From positions 14,848 to 78,847 of the forward strand of contig DAOUBQ010000021.1 of the NCBI GenBank assembly GCA_034432755.1: 64,000 bases of DNA, in the 5' to 3' direction. Origin of the DNA: UBA5195 sp034432755 (lineage in GTDB: Bacteria; Chloroflexota; Anaerolineae; Anaerolineales; Villigracilaceae). Under the pieces are notes generated by a model. That model was not told the origin of the DNA and searched no databases. It worked only from the letters and a program-made list of their open reading frames with translations. A program made the position numbers and the translations under genes. Below, piece after piece: positions 42,530 through 50,511 of this stretch (position 1 is its first letter; each line of letters starts with the position of its first letter).

Positions 42530-42976
42530 ATGACCACTCTCATCCATCAACGTGTGGAACTGGCCCGCCAGGGCCAAAACCCCACCGTGCTAGCCCGCAT
42601 GGAATCGGGCTGGGCGGTCATCGGCGATGTGCAGATTCTCAAAGGCTACTGCTTGCTGTTGCCTGACCCGGTCGTCGCCACGCTGAATGACTTGGGCTTG
42701 CGCGAGCGCGAGATTTTCCTGCGCGATATGTCAATTCTGGGTGACGCCATTCTCGAAGTCACCGGCGCGGCGCGCATCAACTATGAAATTTTGGGCAACT
42801 CCGACCCGGCCCTGCACGCCCACGTCATCCCCCGTTACAATGCCGAGCCTGAGAATCTGCGCAAAGGCCCGGTCTGGTTTTATGATTTCAGCAAGGCCCC
42901 GCGCCTGAACCTGGAAAATCCCGCCCACCAGGCGCTCAAGACCAGGCTCGAAGCGGCACTCAAGGCAAGGCTGTAA
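42530..42976 (+). CDS. HIT-domain protein
   Basis: The 148 aa product has the histidine-triad region LHAHVIPRY, in which the third His of H-x-H-x-H is replaced; it may be a diverged HIT nucleotidyl hydrolase of the Ap4A type or a non-catalytic relative. The N-terminus MTTLIHQRVELARQ and the ILEVTGAARINYEILGN stretch fit the family. ATG 42530 sits in a CAATCGAAAATC repeat-like leader. Confidence 0.75.
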   Translation: MTTLIHQRVELARQGQNPTVLARMESGWAVIGDVQILKGYCLLLPDPVVATLNDLGLREREIFLRDMSILGDAILEVTGAARINYEILGNSDPALHAHVIPRYNAEPENLRKGPVWFYDFSKAPRLNLENPAHQALKTRLEAALKARL

Positions 42977-43154
42977 CTCGCTCCACAGATTAAACCAACA
43001 ACGATTCCAAATCTGAGTCCACTGCAAAAAGACCCATCACCACACAGGAATTCTGAAAGACGGAATTAAGAATCTTGAAATTTGGCGCAAGATAACCGAG
43101 AAAAACCCCGTTACTTTTGTGTCCTTCGTGGTAAGAAAAAGAATTGGGGTCAAC

Positions 43155-44069
43155 ATGCTGCATAAAATTCGCACTCTCGCCCTGTTTGGCCTGGGCTGCC
43201 TGCTGGCGGCTGCCCTGCTCATCGTGCTGGTGGGCTTGCCCTATGCCCGGGCCTATGGGCTGGTGCATCCGGCGCGGGTGCCTATCAACCGCGCGCCGGC
43301 CGACTTGGGCCTGCCCTACGAAGACATTCAACTGACCACCTCTGACGGGCTGACCCTGACCGCCTGGTACATCCCGCCGCGCAACGGGGTGGTGGTCATT
43401 TGTGCGCATGGCCTGGGCGGCAACCGCGCGCAATTCCTGGCGGAGGCTATTTTCCTTCATCAGAACAAGTATGGCGTCTTGCTGCTCGATTTGCGCAATC
43501 ACGGTGAAAGCGAGGGAAATGTGACCACCCTCGGCCTATACGAGACCAAAGACGTTGCCGCTGCTGTTGAATATATCGGCCAACGAGAGCAAGCAGACAC
43601 GGCGATAGCCGCTTTTGGGCATTCGATGGGCGCGGCGACTGTGTTGATGGCTGCCGCCCAACTGCCAGAAATTGACGCCGTTATCGCGGTCAGTCCCTTT
43701 ACCAGCGTGGAAGACAACGTCAGCGAGGGGATGCGCACCCTGACCGGTCTCGACCCGCGCTTTTTCGCCCCGCTGGTTCTCTTTTTCGGGCAGCGAGAAG
43801 CCGGGGTCGCCATTTCCGCTGTCCGCCCGGTGAATGTCATCGCCAGTATCAGCCCCAGGCCGGTGCTGTTGATTCACGGGGCCAAGGATGAAACGATTCC
43901 GGTGCGAAACAGTTACGCGTTGTACGAGGCAGCTCGTGACCCGAAAGAGTTGGTGGTATACGAGGGCGTGGGTCACGGCGGGTTTGTTTTTCAGGAGCCA
44001 AAACAATATCCCCAAACCGTGCTGAACTTTTTAGAATACCTTCTTGAATTATCAGATAGAACCAGGTGA
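43155..44069 (+). CDS. Membrane-anchored alpha/beta hydrolase
   Basis: The 304 aa product has one N-terminal membrane span (ALFGLGCLLAAALLIVLVG) and an alpha/beta hydrolase fold: CAHGLGGNR oxyanion region, nucleophile S157 in FGHSMGAAT, acidic residue in HGAKDETIP and the final His in GVGHGGF. It resembles the BAAT/dienelactone-hydrolase-like membrane group; substrate unknown. I chose ATG 43155 (MLHKIRT) over an upstream frame that overlaps repeat-like sequence (TTGTGTCCTTCGTGG). Confidence 0.88.
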   Translation: MLHKIRTLALFGLGCLLAAALLIVLVGLPYARAYGLVHPARVPINRAPADLGLPYEDIQLTTSDGLTLTAWYIPPRNGVVVICAHGLGGNRAQFLAEAIFLHQNKYGVLLLDLRNHGESEGNVTTLGLYETKDVAAAVEYIGQREQADTAIAAFGHSMGAATVLMAAAQLPEIDAVIAVSPFTSVEDNVSEGMRTLTGLDPRFFAPLVLFFGQREAGVAISAVRPVNVIASISPRPVLLIHGAKDETIPVRNSYALYEAARDPKELVVYEGVGHGGFVFQEPKQYPQTVLNFLEYLLELSDRTR

Positions 44070-44156
44070 ATCGCGCCCCGGCGGGCGATTTGCTCGAAAA
44101 TCTCGGCGAACAAACGAACTTCGCCCTGCCCGCCCCCTGGCATGCAGACATAAATT

Positions 44157-44885
44157 TCAAGCACTCTTTTCCCAATCCTTAATCGCAGCCCGAATCATCG
44201 TCTGAATCTCCGGGTCTGGCACGTCATCTACGCTGGCGTAGCGGGTTTTGCCGACGAACACGATGACTTCGCCAAGCGAACCCTCCTCGAGGTGAATTTC
44301 GCGGCTTGCCAGCGGCGAGGCAGCCAGCCGTTTTTGGAGGAAATCGTCAATCATGGTGACGATGGAGGGCGGTCTGGTATTTTCTATCACTTTCAGGTCG
44401 TTCGCCATCAGGCTGCGGAATCCGCGCCCGAGGCTGAGTTTGGTTTTGTTTTTGTCGCCTTCCTCGCCAGGCTTGGCTGGAACAGGAGCAACCGCCGGTG
44501 AAGGGGCCGCCGCCGGGGCAGGAGGGACGGGCTTGGGAGCGGAAACTGTCGCGGCTGGGGCCATCTTCCCGTCTATCCAGGGTCGGATTTGTACGATGAT
44601 GTTCACCAACCGGGCGCGTTGCTCGGCGGTCAGCTCGTCTGGAGCAACGCGCTTCCCATCCACTTCGAGATGCCAGGCCAGGCTCTTATCGAGCGTGACC
44701 TTAAGCGCGGTATGCTCTTCAGGAAGGACAGGGTTCTCTGCCTGTGGAAAGTCGGCGGCCTGCGCTTCGGGTTTGGGCCGTTCCTCGAACATGCGCGCGG
44801 CATACCCCGCGACAAGCGCGATGAGGACGGTGATAGCGAGGATAATCAGAAATGTTCCGGGGGGGATTGTGGCGGTTGGTTCCAT
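44157..44885 (-). CDS. Single-pass membrane protein of unknown function
   Basis: The 242 aa product starts with one membrane span (FLIILAITVLIALVAGY, residues about 12-30), then a soluble region with a long Pro/Ala linker (PVPPAPAAAPSPAVAPVPAK) and a C-terminal domain (IVTMIDDFLQKRL, IHLEEGSLGEVIVFVG, ending DWEKSA). No family recognised. It lies just downstream of fpg in the same direction, separated by 1 base, so it is probably co-transcribed with fpg. Confidence 0.75.
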   Translation of the reverse strand: MEPTATIPPGTFLIILAITVLIALVAGYAARMFEERPKPEAQAADFPQAENPVLPEEHTALKVTLDKSLAWHLEVDGKRVAPDELTAEQRARLVNIIVQIRPWIDGKMAPAATVSAPKPVPPAPAAAPSPAVAPVPAKPGEEGDKNKTKLSLGRGFRSLMANDLKVIENTRPPSIVTMIDDFLQKRLAASPLASREIHLEEGSLGEVIVFVGKTRYASVDDVPDPEIQTMIRAAIKDWEKSA

Positions 44886-44886
44886 T

Positions 44887-45687
44887 TTACTTCACCTGGC
44901 ATTGCGGGCAAATGTGTGTACTGCGCTGTCCCACGATGAGCCGTTCGATGGGCGTGCCGCACCGGGGACAGGGTTCCGCCTCCCGGCCATAGACTCGGAA
45001 GTAGTTCTGGAAATCCCCGCCGCGATAGACCCAGTCAATGCTTGCGCCATTATGCTCGATTCCGGCCATCAAAACAGTTTGAATTGCGTGATAAAGCTGC
45101 CTGGCTTCTTCATGGTGGATTGTATCTGAAATTCGCAGTGGATGCAGCCCCGACAAATGTAATGCCTCGTCGGTATAAATGTTTCCCAGCCCAGCCAGGA
45201 AAGATTGGTCAAGCAGGAGCGGCTTCAGTTGACGGCGGTGCTGTTTGAGGCGGGCATGGAGTTCTTGCGGAGTAAATGCCGGGTCCAAAGGCTCCGGGCC
45301 CAGGCCGCCAATCACATCTTCTGGATGCGCCGTTAACCAGGCGCGCCCAAACTTGCGAGGGTCGTTGAAGACCAGCACACGCCCATCCGAGAGTTCCAGG
45401 ATAATCCGGTCATGTTTTTCAGGCTGGCAGGACAGGGGGCGCAGGTAAAGGTCGCCGCTCATGCGCAGGTGGATGAAAAGATGCAAGTCGGCGAGTTGAA
45501 TATCGAGGTATTTGGCGCGCCGTCCAACGCCGGTGATTTCACGCCCGCCGATTTGCGCGGCAAATTCTTCGGGAGAGGGAAACGCCAGGGTGCGTTTCCA
45601 CAGTAAACTGGTAGAGTAAATCGTGCGCCCGGCCAATTCGGGGCGCAGGGAACGGGCAATCGTCTCTACTTCTGGCAGTTCAGGCAT
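44887..45687 (-). CDS. mutM: Formamidopyrimidine-DNA glycosylase
   Basis: Base-excision repair enzyme for 8-oxoguanine and FaPy, with AP-lyase activity. The 266 aa product begins MPELPEVETI (catalytic Pro2, Glu3), has a conserved RRAKYLDI with the Lys, NIYTDEALHLSGLHP in the H2TH motif, and a C-terminal zinc finger CPRCGTPI...CPQCQ. ATG 45687 overlaps the GNAT stop by 8 bases; the membrane protein follows. It is encoded in the prs-GNAT-fpg unit. Confidence 0.95.
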   Translation of the reverse strand: MPELPEVETIARSLRPELAGRTIYSTSLLWKRTLAFPSPEEFAAQIGGREITGVGRRAKYLDIQLADLHLFIHLRMSGDLYLRPLSCQPEKHDRIILELSDGRVLVFNDPRKFGRAWLTAHPEDVIGGLGPEPLDPAFTPQELHARLKQHRRQLKPLLLDQSFLAGLGNIYTDEALHLSGLHPLRISDTIHHEEARQLYHAIQTVLMAGIEHNGASIDWVYRGGDFQNYFRVYGREAEPCPRCGTPIERLIVGQRSTHICPQCQVK

Positions 45688-46282
45688 GTTTCTTCACCAA
45701 CTTGCGCAAGTTTTTCCAGCCATAAGCCACTTCCACCAATTTCTGCCCGCGAATCTCAATTTCTTGCTCGCGCACATATACTCCGCCAATCGCTTCATAA
45801 AATTGACACGAGGGATTGTCGCGCAGCACCCATATCAGCATACTCTCCACGCCGTTCGCCAGCAGGGAGATCACACTGGCTTCCACCAGCATCCGCCCAA
45901 TGCCCTGACGCTGGCACTCTTTCACTAGATAAAGCGCGTAGACTTCGCCTTTGTAAGTCAGGTCGCCGCTGCGCTCCGGGCCGCCGGATGAAAAACCGAG
46001 GATGTTGCCATCCTGTTCGGCAACATAGACGAAGCAGCCGGGCTGCGGGGCTTCGAGCTGGCGCTGCCAGTTTCGGGCGCGTTCTTCCACCGAGAGATTG
46101 GCAAGGATTTCATCGCTGACGATGCCCTGGTAGGTGGTGCGCCAACTGGCAACATGTGCACGGGCAATCGCTTCGGCATCTGCTGGCAGGGCAGGGCGGA
46201 TGTCCGCTGCGTTCTTTTGTTTTTGCGCCCCTCTCCCCACAGGCGAGGGTGTGAGAGTGAGGGAAAGCAAATGATTACTCAT
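45680..46282 (-). CDS. GNAT-family acetyltransferase with repeat-derived N-terminus
   Basis: The 200 aa acetyltransferase has the GNAT acetyl-CoA site VKECQRQGIGRMLVEA and FYEAIGGVYVRE-type strands, as in RimI-like enzymes. Residues about 6-18 (SLTLTPSPVGRG) are encoded by a GC-rich palindrome (46226-46263) and not part of the fold. ATG 46282 overlaps the prs stop by 8 bases. Substrate unknown. The same transcript carries prs and fpg. Confidence 0.85.
   Translation of the reverse strand: MSNHLLSLTLTPSPVGRGAQKQKNAADIRPALPADAEAIARAHVASWRTTYQGIVSDEILANLSVEERARNWQRQLEAPQPGCFVYVAEQDGNILGFSSGGPERSGDLTYKGEVYALYLVKECQRQGIGRMLVEASVISLLANGVESMLIWVLRDNPSCQFYEAIGGVYVREQEIEIRGQKLVEVAYGWKNLRKLVKKHA
46226..46263. 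repeat. CCCTCAC-type palindrome at GNAT N-terminus
   Basis: A repeat with CCCTCAC at one end and an inner GGGGAGAGGGG, similar to the element in the helicase gene (38348-38397), is in frame near the start of the GNAT gene. It encodes SLTLTPSPVGRGA. Confidence 0.7.
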
Positions 46283-47264
46283 TGAACATTTCACCCACGC
46301 TGCGGCCCTGATGCGCGCGCAGGATGACTTCTCCAATCAAACCGCTGACCGAAATAACCTTTAAGCGGTCTTTCAAGAGAACCTGTTTTTCGGCTGGAAT
46401 AGGGACGGTATCGGTGGTGATGAACTGCTTCACTGGCAGGGTTGCCAGCCGGTCAACCGCGTTGGACGAGAAAATGGGATGTACGCAGACCACGTACACA
46501 TCGCGCGCGCCTTTTTCTTTCACCAGGTTCACGGCCTGGATGATAGAGCCGCCCGTGTCAATTTCGTCATCCACCAGGATGACATCGCGGTTTTCGACAT
46601 CCCCAATCACGGTCAAAGCCTGGGCTTTGGCGTCGTTTGCCACGCGCCGTTTTTCAATGAAGGCAATTGGGGCATCAATACCGGCGGCCAGATTGCGGCC
46701 TTTTTTGGCAAACCCCAGGTCCACCGTCACCACCACCGGGTCCTTCATTCCCCTTCGTTCACTGCGCAGGTAGTCCGATATAAGGTAAAACCCGGTCAAC
46801 ACGTCGCCGGGGATGGAGAAGAATCCCTGCACCTGCCCGGCATGAGGGTCGAGCAGGATGTATCGGTCGGCCCCGGCCACTTCAATCATATCTGCTATCA
46901 GTCGGGCGGTAATGGGTACGCGCGGCTGGTCTTTTTTATCGGACCGGCCATACGCCAGGTAGGGGATCACCGCCGTCACGCGCCCTGCCGAATCCAGCTT
47001 GAGCGTTTGCAGCAAGATAAGCAATTCCATCAGGTTGCGATGCACCGGGGATGATGTGGTTTGCACTACATACACATCCTGCCCGCGCGCGCTGGAATGC
47101 AGTTTAACAAACAGGTTTTCATTGGGAAATTGAATAATATCCCGTCCGCAGAGCGGCGCTTTGACGTAATCGGCAATCTTCTGCGCCAGGTCGGGCGAAC
47201 CCGTGCCTGCATACAGTTTGATCCCGCCAAAGACTTTCATATCATGTTGGTCGGTGCGAGCCAT
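46275..47264 (-). CDS. prs: Ribose-phosphate pyrophosphokinase
   Basis: Makes PRPP from ribose 5-phosphate and ATP for nucleotide, His and Trp synthesis. The 329 aa product has AVIPYLAYGRSDKKDQPRVP (flexible loop), LLDPHAGQVQGFFSIPGDVL (metal/ATP site) and the PRPP-binding loop LVDDEIDTGGSI. The start ATG 47264 (MARTDQHDM) has GAAAGG upstream; a TTG at 47279 is less likely. It starts 11 bases after meaB, in one unit with GNAT and fpg. Confidence 0.95.
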   Translation of the reverse strand: MARTDQHDMKVFGGIKLYAGTGSPDLAQKIADYVKAPLCGRDIIQFPNENLFVKLHSSARGQDVYVVQTTSSPVHRNLMELLILLQTLKLDSAGRVTAVIPYLAYGRSDKKDQPRVPITARLIADMIEVAGADRYILLDPHAGQVQGFFSIPGDVLTGFYLISDYLRSERRGMKDPVVVTVDLGFAKKGRNLAAGIDAPIAFIEKRRVANDAKAQALTVIGDVENRDVILVDDEIDTGGSIIQAVNLVKEKGARDVYVVCVHPIFSSNAVDRLATLPVKQFITTDTVPIPAEKQVLLKDRLKVISVSGLIGEVILRAHQGRSVGEMFNE

Positions 47265-47275
47265 GCTTGAGCCTT

Positions 47276-48274
47276 TCAATTTTTATTCTCATTCAACAAG
47301 CGCTCAACCGCTTCGCGCGGTGAGATTTCTCGGTTTTGGATGGATTCGAGCGCGGAATCCATGATTTTTTGGGAAATTTTGGAGAGGAAGTGGGCGACGA
47401 GCGCTTCCTGGAGAACCAGGTTGAACTCGGTCTCCAGCCGGGCGCGCTCCCGATGGGACCAATCTCCGCTGGAGCGCAGGTGCGCCACATGCCGCTCGAT
47501 TGTTTCCAGCAATTCGGGAATTCCCTTCCCTTCGGTTGCCACCGCGCGCAGCACCGGCGGAATCCACAATCTGGAATCAGGAGTCTCAGCCCCGTTCAAT
47601 TCCATTACCTGGCCGTGATGCCTGAACACCTTGCGCACCGGATGCGCCAGTTCGAGCATGGTTTTGAGCGCCCGCTCGGCGGCTTCTACGCCGGGCCGGT
47701 CGGCCTTGTTAATGACCAGGATGTCGGCAATCTCCAAAATCCCAGCTTTGATCGCCTGGATATCATCTCCCAGCCCTGGGGCTTCGACCACCAGAGTGGT
47801 ATGCGCCAGCCGGGCAATCTCCACCTCGCTCTGGCCCGCGCCGACCGTTTCGATGAGAATCACGTCAAACCCGGCAGCATCAAAGACTTGCGTTACAGCA
47901 GCGGTGGCGGCAGCCAGCCCCCCCAACGACCCGCGCGAGGCCATCGAGCGGATAAATACGCCGGGGTCGCCTGAAAGGTCGCGCATTCGCACCCGGTCGC
48001 CCAATACAGCCCCGCCGGTGAAGGGGCTAGAGGGGTCCACCGCCACAATGGCTACCCGTTTGCCTTGTTTTCGAAACTGCAAAGCCATTTGGGTAACCAG
48101 CGATGATTTTCCAGTTCCGGGCGCACCGGTTACGCCAATCAAATGCGCTCTCCCGGTATGCGGAAAGAGCGCATCCAGGGCCAGGCGGCCCTCCGGTGTA
48201 TCATTTTCGATGCGAGAGAGCAGGCGCGCCAACGCCAGCCGGTCTCCGTTGAGGACAGGTTGTGCCAATTCCAT
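47276..48274 (-). CDS. meaB: Methylmalonyl-CoA mutase-associated GTPase MeaB
   Basis: G-protein chaperone protecting or reloading B12-dependent methylmalonyl-CoA mutase. The 332 aa product has the P-loop GVTGAPGTGKSSLVTQM, the Walker-B-like IETVGAGQSEVEIA, and the NKAD motif (LVINKADRPG) for guanine. The start ATG 48274 lies 17 bases after the B12-binding domain gene, a functionally consistent pair. Catalytic mutase domain not present in the window. Confidence 0.94.
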   Translation of the reverse strand: MELAQPVLNGDRLALARLLSRIENDTPEGRLALDALFPHTGRAHLIGVTGAPGTGKSSLVTQMALQFRKQGKRVAIVAVDPSSPFTGGAVLGDRVRMRDLSGDPGVFIRSMASRGSLGGLAAATAAVTQVFDAAGFDVILIETVGAGQSEVEIARLAHTTLVVEAPGLGDDIQAIKAGILEIADILVINKADRPGVEAAERALKTMLELAHPVRKVFRHHGQVMELNGAETPDSRLWIPPVLRAVATEGKGIPELLETIERHVAHLRSSGDWSHRERARLETEFNLVLQEALVAHFLSKISQKIMDSALESIQNREISPREAVERLLNENKN

Positions 48275-48290
48275 GCGCAATGGAAATACT

Positions 48291-48698
48291 TCAGGCAGCC
48301 ACGCCAGGAATGGCGGCGCGAATATCGGCGATGATTTGCTCGGTGGGTGCGCCAGGGCCATAGACGCCTGTCACGCCCATTTCTTTGAGTTGCGGCGTAT
48401 CTTCATCGGGGATAATCCCGCCGATGAACACCCGCACATGCTCCTGCCCGTTGGCCTTGAGCAGTTCCAGAATGCGCGGGACGAGCGCCATGTGCGCCCC
48501 GGAAAGGATGGAAAGACCGACCACATCCACATCTTCTTGTAAGGCGGCCTCGGCAATCATTTCGGGCGTCTGGCGCAGGCCGGTATAAATCACTTCCATC
48601 CCTGCGTCGCGCAAGGCACGGGCAACCACTTTGGCGCCCCGGTCATGCCCATCGAGACCGGGTTTGGCGACGAGAACACGGATTTTTTGTTCGGGCAT
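48291..48698 (-). CDS. Cobalamin-binding subunit of methylmalonyl-CoA mutase (McmA2-type)
   Basis: The 135 aa product is a single B12-binding domain with the base-off DxHxxG motif (LDGHDRGAKVVARAL) and conserved SILSGAHM and GGIIPDEDTPQLKEMGV. Such stand-alone domains serve with a separate catalytic subunit in methylmalonyl-CoA or related mutases. MeaB follows by 17 bases. Its promoter region is shared with the divergent 82 aa gene. Confidence 0.92.
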   Translation of the reverse strand: MPEQKIRVLVAKPGLDGHDRGAKVVARALRDAGMEVIYTGLRQTPEMIAEAALQEDVDVVGLSILSGAHMALVPRILELLKANGQEHVRVFIGGIIPDEDTPQLKEMGVTGVYGPGAPTEQIIADIRAAIPGVAA

Positions 48699-48784
48699 TC
48701 TTCCTCCGTAAAATGGAACAGATTCGACAGAAAGAAATTATACTATGTCCAATCTACCAAATGTATCGCTTGTTCGCTGTAATG

Positions 48785-48812
48785 CAGGCGATATACAATG
48801 TTATGACGCCTG
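48785..48812. promoter_or_regulatory. Inverted repeat between the B12 and membrane-operon genes
   Basis: CAGGCG (48785-48790) and CGCCTG (48807-48812) form a 6-bp perfect inverted repeat in the 141-base divergent region. TATAAT (48816-48821) and TATACT (48828-48833) lie next to it, near the start of the plus-strand operon (ATG 48840). It could be an operator for either gene set. Confidence 0.35.
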
Positions 48813-48839
48813 TTCTATAATTTATGCTATACTTTATCT

Positions 48840-49088
48840 ATGGACTCGACGAAAACGCACTGGCCCATCTGGATGGATTCACTACGCCGCCAAAATCTGG
48901 ACGGATTGGTCATCTGGCTGCTTGAAGCCGCCGCGCCCCTGCACATCATCACTGCGCAACTCCTCTACATCGGACAACCGCTCGCCTCGCCCCAGGCAGG
49001 GTTGCAAATGAAGGCCATCGCCCGCCTGCTAGAGCAGGGAGACGAAGCCCAAACCTTTGCCGCCTACTTGAAAGGACAGCAACAATGA
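48840..49088 (+). CDS. Small protein at the head of the membrane/ASKHA operon
   Basis: The 82 aa product reads as a small helical soluble protein (LDGLVIWLLEAAAPLHIITA, LYIGQPLASPQAG, QMKAIARLLEQG). No family recognised. Its stop overlaps the next start (ATGA), so it is part of the operon. The start is ATG 48840 with no clear ribosome site; possibly leaderless. Confidence 0.65.
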   Translation: MDSTKTHWPIWMDSLRRQNLDGLVIWLLEAAAPLHIITAQLLYIGQPLASPQAGLQMKAIARLLEQGDEAQTFAAYLKGQQQ

Positions 49089-49837
49089 CTTCCCAGACGG
49101 CCGGGATGCTTGGAATGGGCATCGTCATCTTCGCCGGGTTGTTGTTGACGTTGCTGACCCTGTTTTACAGGCGCTCCCCGTTTTACTTCAGGAACATCCT
49201 CGCCTTTCTGCGCGTGCGCCGCGCGGCCAGCCTGGTGGTGGAAGATGGCACACGATTGCATGTTTCGCTTGGCAGCGCCAACCTGCTCAGCCCATCCTCA
49301 GCATCCGCGCTGGCTGGGCTGGCGGTCATCCGCCACTTGGGCGAGGTGACCTCGCTCAGCGACCATCCGCCCATCACCACCACGGGCAGTCCCACCCTCA
49401 ACCTGCTCGCGCAGGATACCTTGCGGACGGCGCACGAAACGGTGGCTACCGAGCAGGCCTTTGACATGAACAATGGCCGCCTGGCCGGGTTAACGCCGCT
49501 CTCCTACGTGGCAGGCGTCATGCCTTCCATCCGAGACGAACGAATTTCGACCAATGTCCTCATTGGCAACTTTGGGCCAGAAGTGGGCCTGCTCACCGAA
49601 GCCGCCCACCGGCAAAAGACGCCTGTGATTGCCGCCAGCGATAGCCTGCCGGCCCAGGCGGTGCTGTATGCCGCCACCCAAGAGCCGCTCATCGGCGAAG
49701 AACTGTTTGCCGCCGGGGCCTATACCCAGGCCGGGCCGGGCCACGCTGCCAGCTTGCTGGTGCAAGATATCCTGCGCTGGTTCATCATCCTAGCCTTGAT
49801 TGGCGGTGCATTATTGAAGATGGCAGGGCTTTCGTGA
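49085..49837 (+). CDS. DUF6754-like two-TM membrane protein
   Basis: The 250 aa product has a TM near residues 6-27, a cytoplasmic domain of about 190 residues (FYFRNILAFLRVRRAASLVV; DGTRLHVSLGSANLL; GNFGPEVGLLTEAAHR) and a C-terminal TM near 225-246. It resembles DUF6754-family proteins; function unknown. Coupled ATGA/GTGA overlaps join it to both neighbours. The regular Gly/Ala/Ser-rich strands in the domain suggest a Rossmann- or Hsp-like fold (inference). Confidence 0.7.
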   Translation: MTSQTAGMLGMGIVIFAGLLLTLLTLFYRRSPFYFRNILAFLRVRRAASLVVEDGTRLHVSLGSANLLSPSSASALAGLAVIRHLGEVTSLSDHPPITTTGSPTLNLLAQDTLRTAHETVATEQAFDMNNGRLAGLTPLSYVAGVMPSIRDERISTNVLIGNFGPEVGLLTEAAHRQKTPVIAASDSLPAQAVLYAATQEPLIGEELFAAGAYTQAGPGHAASLLVQDILRWFIILALIGGALLKMAGLS

Positions 49838-50511
49838 GACGCATTTTCCCCATCATTAACGCGGTGATTGCGATTGGCGCCGGACTGATTGTCCTGATGG
49901 GCTATTTTGTTGATATGCAGGGCATGATGGAATTCCGCTTGCTCCTCTTCCAATGGGCAGTGATTGTTGGCGGGGTAGCCGTTTTGGTTGGTATCTGGAA
50001 CTTATTTTCCGTTCATCTTCAAAAAATTCGCGCCAAAAAGCCAGGTTCTATATACAGCCTGGTCTTGCTGTTTTTCCTGTTGCTAACCTTGTTCTTGCTC
50101 ATTTTCCCGCTCTCGCTGCAGGGACTGGTGTCAGATGACCTGAACCAGACAAGCGCAGTCAACGTAGCCAATGCAATTATCCTGGATGGAATCATCATCC
50201 CTGTCGAAGTCAGCCTGATGGCCGTGCTGGCAGTTACCCTGATTGTTGCCGCCATCCGCATGTTGCGCACCCGTGCCAGTCTGTCTGCGGTTGTATTCCT
50301 GGCGACGGCTTTCGTAGCGCTTTTGGGGATTGGACTGCGCTCTTTTCTGGGTCAAATTCCCGTTCTCAGTGACCTGGCCCAGTCCCAAGTCGTCAACAAT
50401 GCCCTGGCGTTGGGCGGCGCGCGCGGCATCCTGATTGGCATCGCGCTCGGCACGCTCACCACCGGCCTGCGAATCCTGCTTGGCGTTGACCGTCCATACG
50501 GAGGCAAATAA
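49834..50511 (+). CDS. Polytopic membrane protein, GTG start
   Basis: The 225 aa product has about five TM segments, ending with the LALGGARGILIGIALGTLT stretch. No family recognised. GTG 49834 overlaps the upstream stop (GTGA) and its stop overlaps the next ATG by one base, so translation is tightly coupled. It is likely part of a membrane complex with the neighbours. Confidence 0.75.
   Translation: MRRIFPIINAVIAIGAGLIVLMGYFVDMQGMMEFRLLLFQWAVIVGGVAVLVGIWNLFSVHLQKIRAKKPGSIYSLVLLFFLLLTLFLLIFPLSLQGLVSDDLNQTSAVNVANAIILDGIIIPVEVSLMAVLAVTLIVAAIRMLRTRASLSAVVFLATAFVALLGIGLRSFLGQIPVLSDLAQSQVVNNALALGGARGILIGIALGTLTTGLRILLGVDRPYGGK

Noticed and set aside
48371..48556. Alternate small frames in the B12-binding domain
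   Set aside because: Shadow frames of a clearly conserved domain.
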